From assembly GCA_001683825.1 (NCBI GenBank), contig LXTR01000049.1, forward strand, positions 1-37,014: DNA of 37,014 nucleotides. Reading direction: 5' to 3'. The stretch is from Flavobacteriaceae bacterium CP2B (GTDB taxonomy: Bacteria > Bacteroidota > Bacteroidia > Flavobacteriales > Flavobacteriaceae). The notes beneath the pieces are model-generated. The model saw only the letters and a program-made list of their open reading frames with translations. It searched no databases and was not told the origin of the DNA. A program made the position numbers and the translations under genes. Shown here piece by piece: positions 33,349 to 37,014 of the stretch (positions are counted from its first letter, which is position 1; each line of letters opens with the position of its first letter).

Positions 33349-34022
33349 GGTCTGCGGCAATTTTTGGGGTATTGTTGTGCCTGCTGGGATGTGGGAAGGA
33401 TTCACCCAAACCACCGGAGGCGGTCAAATTGATCTTTCCGAACCAAAATTCGGAATGCACAACCGGGGTAGACCTGAACGCCACCACCAGCCGGGTGGAA
33501 TTTCGCTGGCAAAAGGCCGCGCATACAGACAGCTATGAATTAAGGGTTACCAATATTGTCACCAATATCAGCCAAACCGTAGGTACCGGGCAATTATCCG
33601 CAGAACTGCCCCTGCAAAAAGGGGCTCCCTATTCCTGGACTGTGGTGAGCAGGAACGACGAAACCCAGGAATCTGCCATCAGTGCGGTTTGGCGGTTTTA
33701 CAATGCCGGCTCTGAGCAGTCCTATGCCCCGTTCCCGGCAGATATCCTGGCACCCAAACCCGGGGGCACCATTATCCGTGATATTAACAATGAAGTGGTG
33801 CTGGAGTGGGAAGGTGCCGATGTAGACAATGATATCGCGGGCTATGAGTTGTACTTTTCCACGGCCAACCCGCCACTAACCCTGATTGCCGAACCCGCCG
33901 CCAGTACCACCAGCATCAAGGTGAGCGTGGAGGCCAACACCGTATATTACTGGAGTATCACTACGGTAGACAGCGAAGGAAACCGTTCAGATTCGGGCAC
34001 GTATGGGTTTAAAGTGTTTTAA
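33345..34022 (+). CDS. Lipoprotein with fibronectin type III-like repeats
   Basis: A 225-residue protein with a lipoprotein signal peptide: MRSAAIFGVLLCLLGCGKDS, lipobox LLGC with the modified Cys near residue 16. Two Fn3-like beta domains follow, about 40-120 ('VEFRWQKAAHTDSYELRVTN', 'APYSWTVVSRNDETQES') and about 130-225 ('EVVLEWEGADVDNDIAGYEL', 'TVYYWSITTVDSEGNRSDSG'). The start overlaps the metalloprotease stop (ATGA), so it is probably co-expressed. A role as a surface anchor or partner of the protease is inference. It converges on pth with a 5-bp gap. Confidence 0.8.
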   Translation: MRSAAIFGVLLCLLGCGKDSPKPPEAVKLIFPNQNSECTTGVDLNATTSRVEFRWQKAAHTDSYELRVTNIVTNISQTVGTGQLSAELPLQKGAPYSWTVVSRNDETQESAISAVWRFYNAGSEQSYAPFPADILAPKPGGTIIRDINNEVVLEWEGADVDNDIAGYELYFSTANPPLTLIAEPAASTTSIKVSVEANTVYYWSITTVDSEGNRSDSGTYGFKVF

Positions 34023-34027
34023 GCTAC

Positions 34028-34657
34028 CTAGGTGCCGTTAAATTCGTTCATGGTGATCTTTGGGCCGGCCAGCACGAAAGACCGTATCATTTCGGCCACC
34101 CTTTGCAGGCGTTCCTTTAAAGCGGTTTGTTCTTCCTCCGTCCATTTACCCAGCACATAATCTATTTGCCGTCCTTTCTGGAATTCGGCACCAACCCCAA
34201 ACCGCAGCCGGTGGTAGTCCGTGCGTTGCAGGCTTTGTTGTATATCCCTGAGGCCGTTATGGCCGCCATCGCTTCCTTTGGCTTTCAGGCGAAGGGTGCC
34301 GAAAGGGAGGTTAATGTCATCTGTGATGACCAGGATGTTTTCAAGGTTGATCTTTTCTTTTTCCATCCAGTAGACCAGCGCTTTGCCGCTTCGGTTCATA
34401 TAGGTAGAGGGCTTTAGCGCAAGGACTTGCCGGCCTTTTATTTTAAAGCTGCCAACCTCTCCAAGTCGTTCGGTCTTAAAACTGAATTCCTGTTCGCGGG
34501 CCAGGGCATCCAGGGCCTGAAACCCAATATTGTGGCGGGTCCTGGCGTATTCATCACCAATATTCCCCAAACCTATCAGCAAGTATTTTTTCATCGGATC
34601 GGTAGATTCTAAGATCGGTTGCTTACCCTTAATGAGCGATGTGAGCCAATGGAACAT
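34028..34657 (-). CDS. pth: Peptidyl-tRNA hydrolase
   Basis: A 209-residue enzyme that frees tRNA from peptidyl-tRNA dropped from ribosomes. The motifs are 'YLLIGLGNIGDEYARTRHNI' with the catalytic His in RHNIG, 'LKPSTYMNRSGKAL', 'ITDDINLPFGTLRLKAKGSD' and the following GGHNGLRDI. I keep the ATG at 34657, which adds a short MFHWLTSLIKGKQ segment before MKKYLL; such extensions are common in flavobacterial Pth. The ATG at 34594 is the alternative. Confidence 0.95.
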   Translation of the reverse strand: MFHWLTSLIKGKQPILESTDPMKKYLLIGLGNIGDEYARTRHNIGFQALDALAREQEFSFKTERLGEVGSFKIKGRQVLALKPSTYMNRSGKALVYWMEKEKINLENILVITDDINLPFGTLRLKAKGSDGGHNGLRDIQQSLQRTDYHRLRFGVGAEFQKGRQIDYVLGKWTEEEQTALKERLQRVAEMIRSFVLAGPKITMNEFNGT

Positions 34658-34683
34658 AACGCGATTTTGCCGGGTAAAAATAC

Positions 34684-34738
34684 AAAAGCATCCCAGACCC
34701 CTGCACTGAAACTATCAGCAACTGGGAGGGATGCTTTT
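34684..34738 (-). terminator. Hairpin terminator or attenuator between rplY and pth
   Basis: AAAAGCATCCC (34684-34694) and GGGATGCTTTT (34728-34738) form a perfect 11-bp inverted repeat with a 33-nt loop. On the minus strand the stem ends in TTTTGTATTTTT. It lies 18 bp after the rplY stop and 26 bp before pth. The long loop makes it a moderate terminator, so pth may be partly read through. Confidence 0.6.
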
Positions 34739-34756
34739 TATGGGTTAAGGAGGGCC

Positions 34757-35413
34757 TTATTCCTGGCTTCCTTCTGCGGCTTCTCCGGCAGCAGCTTCGG
34801 CTCCTTCCTCGGCAACCGCTTCGGCTCCTTCGAGTTCTTCTTCCTCTTCCATATCAACCACGACGGCAGCACGTGCGGTTTTCACCTGGACCACCACGGT
34901 GGTGTCGGGGTGCAGGATGGTGAAGTTGTCATTCAGAAGGGATTCCACCAAAATATTCTCACCGATTTTCAACTTGGAAATATCGATGTCGAAAAAGTCG
35001 GGGAGGAATTTAGGCAGTGCTCGGATGGCAAGTTTTCTTTTACGGAACAACAGGCGTCCCCCGTTTCGTACCCCGGGCGAATTGCCGTGCAGGCGTACCG
35101 GGATGTTCATGGTTACTTCCTTGTCATCGAACAATTGGTAAAAATCGATGTGCAGGATGTTGTCCGTTACCGGGTGGAATTGGATGTCCTGCATGACGGC
35201 ATGCAATTTTTCGCCACCGTCCAGCTCAACCACAACGGTGTGGGCGTTGGGGGTGTACACCAAATCTCTGAATGCGATCTCTTCCGCTGAAAAGTGAAAT
35301 GGCTTTTCCCCTCCGTATACCACGCAAGGAACCTTTCCAGCATTACGTAGGGCCTTGGTTGCCTTCTTGCCCACGCTTTCTCTTTCTGATCCTTTGATTG
35401 TAATTGATTTCAT
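34757..35413 (-). CDS. rplY: Ribosomal protein bL25 (Ctc type)
   Basis: A 218-residue long-form L25/Ctc that binds 5S rRNA. The N-terminal L25 domain opens with '[20 protein letters not shown]', '[20 protein letters not shown]'. The Ctc beta domain covers about 95-185 ('[20 protein letters not shown]'). The tail is very acidic and Ala-rich ([19 protein letters not shown]), probably disordered. It lies 71 bp after prs on the same strand, the usual flavobacterial order prs - rplY - pth. Confidence 0.95.
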   Translation of the reverse strand: MKSITIKGSERESVGKKATKALRNAGKVPCVVYGGEKPFHFSAEEIAFRDLVYTPNAHTVVVELDGGEKLHAVMQDIQFHPVTDNILHIDFYQLFDDKEVTMNIPVRLHGNSPGVRNGGRLLFRKRKLAIRALPKFLPDFFDIDISKLKIGENILVESLLNDNFTILHPDTTVVVQVKTARAAVVVDMEEEEELEGAEAVAEEGAEAAAGEAAEGSQE

Positions 35414-35484
35414 TGAATTATGCTAAAGTTAAAATTCATTTGGGTTCCTGTTGATACTACCCCCGCAACCTGCTGCCTTACGGC

Positions 35485-36426
35485 TTACATCAGGAACTTG
35501 GATGCGATGGAGGTATTGTGGTGTACCCGGTGCATGACGTCGGCAAAAAGCTCCGCGCAGCTGAGTACCCGTATTTTTTCACTTTGTTTTTTCATGGGGA
35601 TGGAATCGGTAACGATCAATTCTGTCAGTTTTGATTGTTCCACCCTTTCGTAGGCCTTGCCAGACAGCAGGGCGTGGGTGGTAATGGCCCTGACACTTTT
35701 TGCCCCCCGTTCCATCATCAGGTCGGCGGCTTTGGTCAGGGTTCCCGCGGTATCCACCAGGTCATCCACGAGGACCACGTTCTTGCCATTTACGTCACCT
35801 ATAAGTTCCATATGCGAAATTACGTTCGCTTTTTCCCTTTGCTTGTAACAGATCACCACATCGCACTCCAGGGCTTTGGAATAGGCATAGGCCCTTTTGG
35901 AGCCGCCCATATCCGGGGAAGCGATGGTAAGGTTATCCAGGTTCAGTGATTTGAGGTAGGGCAGGAAGAGGGTAGAGGCAAAGAGGTGGTCTACCGGTTT
36001 CTCAAAAAAGCCCTGTATCTGATCGGCATGAAGGTCCATGGTAATGATGCGGGTGGCGCCGGCCGCTTCCAGCATTTTGGCGACCAGTTTGGCCGCGATG
36101 GGGACCCTGGGTTTGTCTTTCCTGTCTTGCCGTGCCCACCCGAAATAGGGCATTACCGCCGTAATATGGCGTGCGGAAGCCCTTTTGGCGGCATCCAGCA
36201 TGAGTAGCATTTCCATCAGGTTTTCCGGACCGGGGTTGGTCGAGCCAATGACAAAGATCCGCGTTCCGCGGATCGATTCTTCAAAGGAAGGCTGGAACTC
36301 CCCGTCACTGTATCGTGAAAAGATCACATTGCCCAGGTCGGTCCCGTAGAACCTGGCTATTTTTTCTGCCAGGACGGTGCTTTGGGTACAGCCAAAAATT
36401 TTAGGTTCGGGAACTTGGTACGCCAT
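35485..36426 (-). CDS. prs: Ribose-phosphate pyrophosphokinase
   Basis: A 313-residue enzyme making PRPP from ribose-5-phosphate and ATP, for nucleotide, histidine and tryptophan synthesis. Motifs are 'FSRYSDGEFQPSFEESIRG', 'YFGWARQDRKDKPRVPI' (ATP loop), 'ITMDLHADQIQGFF' (metal site) and 'KNVVLVDDLVDTAGTL', the PRPP-binding signature. I use the ATG at 36426 (MAYQVPEPKIFGC); an in-frame ATG seven codons upstream is possible. A candidate -7 box is about 50 bp upstream. Confidence 0.95.
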   Translation of the reverse strand: MAYQVPEPKIFGCTQSTVLAEKIARFYGTDLGNVIFSRYSDGEFQPSFEESIRGTRIFVIGSTNPGPENLMEMLLMLDAAKRASARHITAVMPYFGWARQDRKDKPRVPIAAKLVAKMLEAAGATRIITMDLHADQIQGFFEKPVDHLFASTLFLPYLKSLNLDNLTIASPDMGGSKRAYAYSKALECDVVICYKQREKANVISHMELIGDVNGKNVVLVDDLVDTAGTLTKAADLMMERGAKSVRAITTHALLSGKAYERVEQSKLTELIVTDSIPMKKQSEKIRVLSCAELFADVMHRVHHNTSIASKFLM

Positions 36427-36478
36427 GCTTAAGGTATTGTATTCCACTTCTTTGGAATCCCTTTTTTCAAAGGAGGTG

Positions 36479-36486
36479 CAAATTTA
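36479..36486 (-). promoter_or_regulatory. Candidate -7 box for prs
   Basis: TAAATTTG on the minus strand matches TAnnTTTG, 52 bp before the ATG at 36426. No TTG sits at the -33 position. Confidence 0.4.
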
Positions 36487-36525
36487 TGAATTTATTTGTC
36501 TTGTATACGATAATTCCGGGGAATT

Positions 36526-36559
36526 TTGGAACCTGCAATAAAAATATTTTTTAGCTTTG
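36526..36559 (+). promoter_or_regulatory. Promoter of tRNA-Leu
   Basis: TTG at 36526-36528, a 23-bp spacer and TAGCTTTG at 36552-36559 match the Bacteroidota consensus. The -7 box ends 11 bp before the first base of the mature tRNA. Confidence 0.65.
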
Positions 36560-36570
36560 CAGTCCGTTTT

Positions 36571-36654
36571 GCCTCGGTGGCGGAATTGGTAGACGCGCTG
36601 GATTCAAAATCCAGTGATAGCAATATCGTGTGGGTTCGATTCCCACCCGAGGTA
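36571..36654 (+). tRNA. tRNA-Leu (anticodon CAA)
   Basis: The 84-nt cloverleaf is complete. The acceptor arms are GCCTCGG (36571-36577) and CCGAGGT (36647-36653). The D arm has GGTAGACGC, the anticodon stem-loop CTGGA-TTCAAAA-TCCAG gives CAA, and the variable arm (GATA/TATC) is long as in class II tRNAs. The T arm is GTGGG-TTCGATT-CCCAC, and the discriminator is A at 36654. Pairing of G1 with U72 is a wobble, unusual for the terminal pair. CCA is not encoded; the trailer starts CTTGAG. It decodes UUG. Confidence 0.95.
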
Positions 36655-36659
36655 CTTGA

Positions 36660-36690
36660 GGGCCAGGAGGTTTTTCCTGGCCCTTTTTTT
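36660..36690 (+). terminator. Intrinsic terminator of tRNA-Leu (unit 1)
   Basis: GGGCCAGG (36660-36667) pairs with CCTGGCCC (36676-36683), followed by seven T. It starts six bases after the mature tRNA end. Confidence 0.9.
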
Positions 36691-36809
36691 CTTCCCCCGT
36701 CTCTTTTTCTCCCTACAATATCGGCGTGGGCCCTGACGCTCTGCCCTGCGGTCTTCGGTCAGGGTGCCGGCCGCAGCGCCGGCATTCGATTCCCACCCGT
36801 GGTACTTGA

Positions 36810-36840
36810 GGGCCAGGAGGTTTTTCCTGGCCCTTTTTTT
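36810..36840 (+). terminator. Terminator copy in repeat unit 2
   Basis: An exact copy of the unit 1 hairpin and T-run, 150 bp downstream. It would catch transcripts that read through the first. Confidence 0.85.
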
Positions 36841-36959
36841 CTTCCCCCGTCTCTTTTTCTCCCTGCAATATCGGCGTGGGCCCTGACGCTCTGCCCTGCG
36901 GTCTTCGGTCAGGGTGCCGGCCGCAGCGCCGGCATTCGATTCCCACCCGTGGTACTTGA

Positions 36960-36990
36960 GGGCCAGGAGGTTTTTCCTGGCCCTTTTTTT
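36960..36990 (+). terminator. Terminator copy in repeat unit 3
   Basis: A third exact copy of the hairpin and T-run. The repeat continues to the window end. Confidence 0.85.
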
Positions 36991-37014
36991 CTTCCCCCGT
37001 CTCTTTTTCTCCCT

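Larger units (their letters stand above)
36635..37014 (+). repeat. 150-bp tandem repeat containing the tRNA-Leu 3' end
   Basis: Three units start at 36635, 36785 and 36935; the third is cut by the window end. The phase is exact: GGTACTTGAG recurs at 36651, 36801 and 36951. The first unit begins in the T-loop of the tRNA itself. Units two and three carry the last 20 nt of the tRNA with one change (A to T at 36650 versus 36800 and 36950). Elsewhere units one and two differ at only one base (A at 36715, G at 36865). Each unit holds the trailer, an intrinsic terminator, a pyrimidine-rich stretch and inverted repeats (CCCTGAC/GTCAGGG; GCCGG/CCGGC). The architecture resembles the E. coli tyrT repeats that give rtT RNA. 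Confidence 0.9.

Noticed and set aside
36713-36946. Minus-strand 77-codon open frame across the tRNA repeats, Arg-rich
   Set aside because: It stays open only because the repeat length (150) is a multiple of three, and it lies antisense to terminators. The E. coli tyrT repeats do carry a small basic protein (Tpr), but on the sense strand, so I see no support for translation here.
36635-37014. Phage or integrative element attachment sites in the tRNA 3' end
   Set aside because: Tandem 150-bp units with terminators and no integrase in view do not fit att sites; sequence beyond the window could change this.
36635-37014. CRISPR array
   Set aside because: Units are continuous and nearly identical with no variable spacers.

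Overview
The window looks like a chromosomal segment of a Flavobacteriaceae member (Bacteroidota). Supporting signs are promoters of the form TTG-N20-TAnnTTTG (a TAnnTTTG -7 box), a secreted protease with a type IX secretion (T9SS) C-terminal domain, DUF4199, DUF4286 and DUF1800 proteins, a fused OlsF-type acyltransferase, and a typical flavobacterial fbp / GNAT / lysC block. Base composition is mixed and fairly uniform, with no clear island. A Robiginitalea-like genus is only a guess.

Layout. 1-197 is the start of a DUF1800 gene running off the window. 388-1457 holds yraN and a gene with an ACT-like C-terminus, on the plus strand. 1469-10748 is a minus-strand DNA repair block: an MBL-fold exonuclease, an ATP-dependent DNA ligase, an Lhr-type helicase and the PdeM phosphoesterase (the known ligase-associated DNA damage response cluster), followed by mfd, which has its own promoter. 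10882-16061 holds a TerB-like gene, fbp (opposite strand), a GNAT gene coupled to lysC, and a fused O-/N-acyltransferase for ornithine or glycine lipids. 16123-17445 is a compact arsR - DUF6428 - arsN1-like operon with a palindromic operator and no pump or reductase.

17525-20888 contains a TM2 protein with an LEA-like 11-residue repeat domain, a VOC protein, a DUF4199 membrane protein next to a membrane-anchored LuxR-type regulator, and a 2-hydroxyacid dehydrogenase with a cupin. 21053-27154 is a housekeeping run (serS, a TPR protein, DUF4286, GGCT-like, rsmA, mgtE) with tightly overlapping genes. 27272-29518 is ribF followed by an HTTM membrane protein. 29569-34022 is a large secreted metalloprotease translationally coupled to a lipoprotein. 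34028-36426 is prs, rplY and pth.

The right end (36526-37014) is the most unusual part. A tRNA-Leu(CAA) gene with a clear promoter is followed by a 150-bp tandem repeat. Each unit carries the last 20 nt of the tRNA (T-loop to discriminator base), the trailer, an intrinsic terminator and a second set of hairpins. The array runs past the window end. Its architecture recalls the E. coli tyrT terminal repeats (rtT RNA) but uses a different tRNA and sequence.
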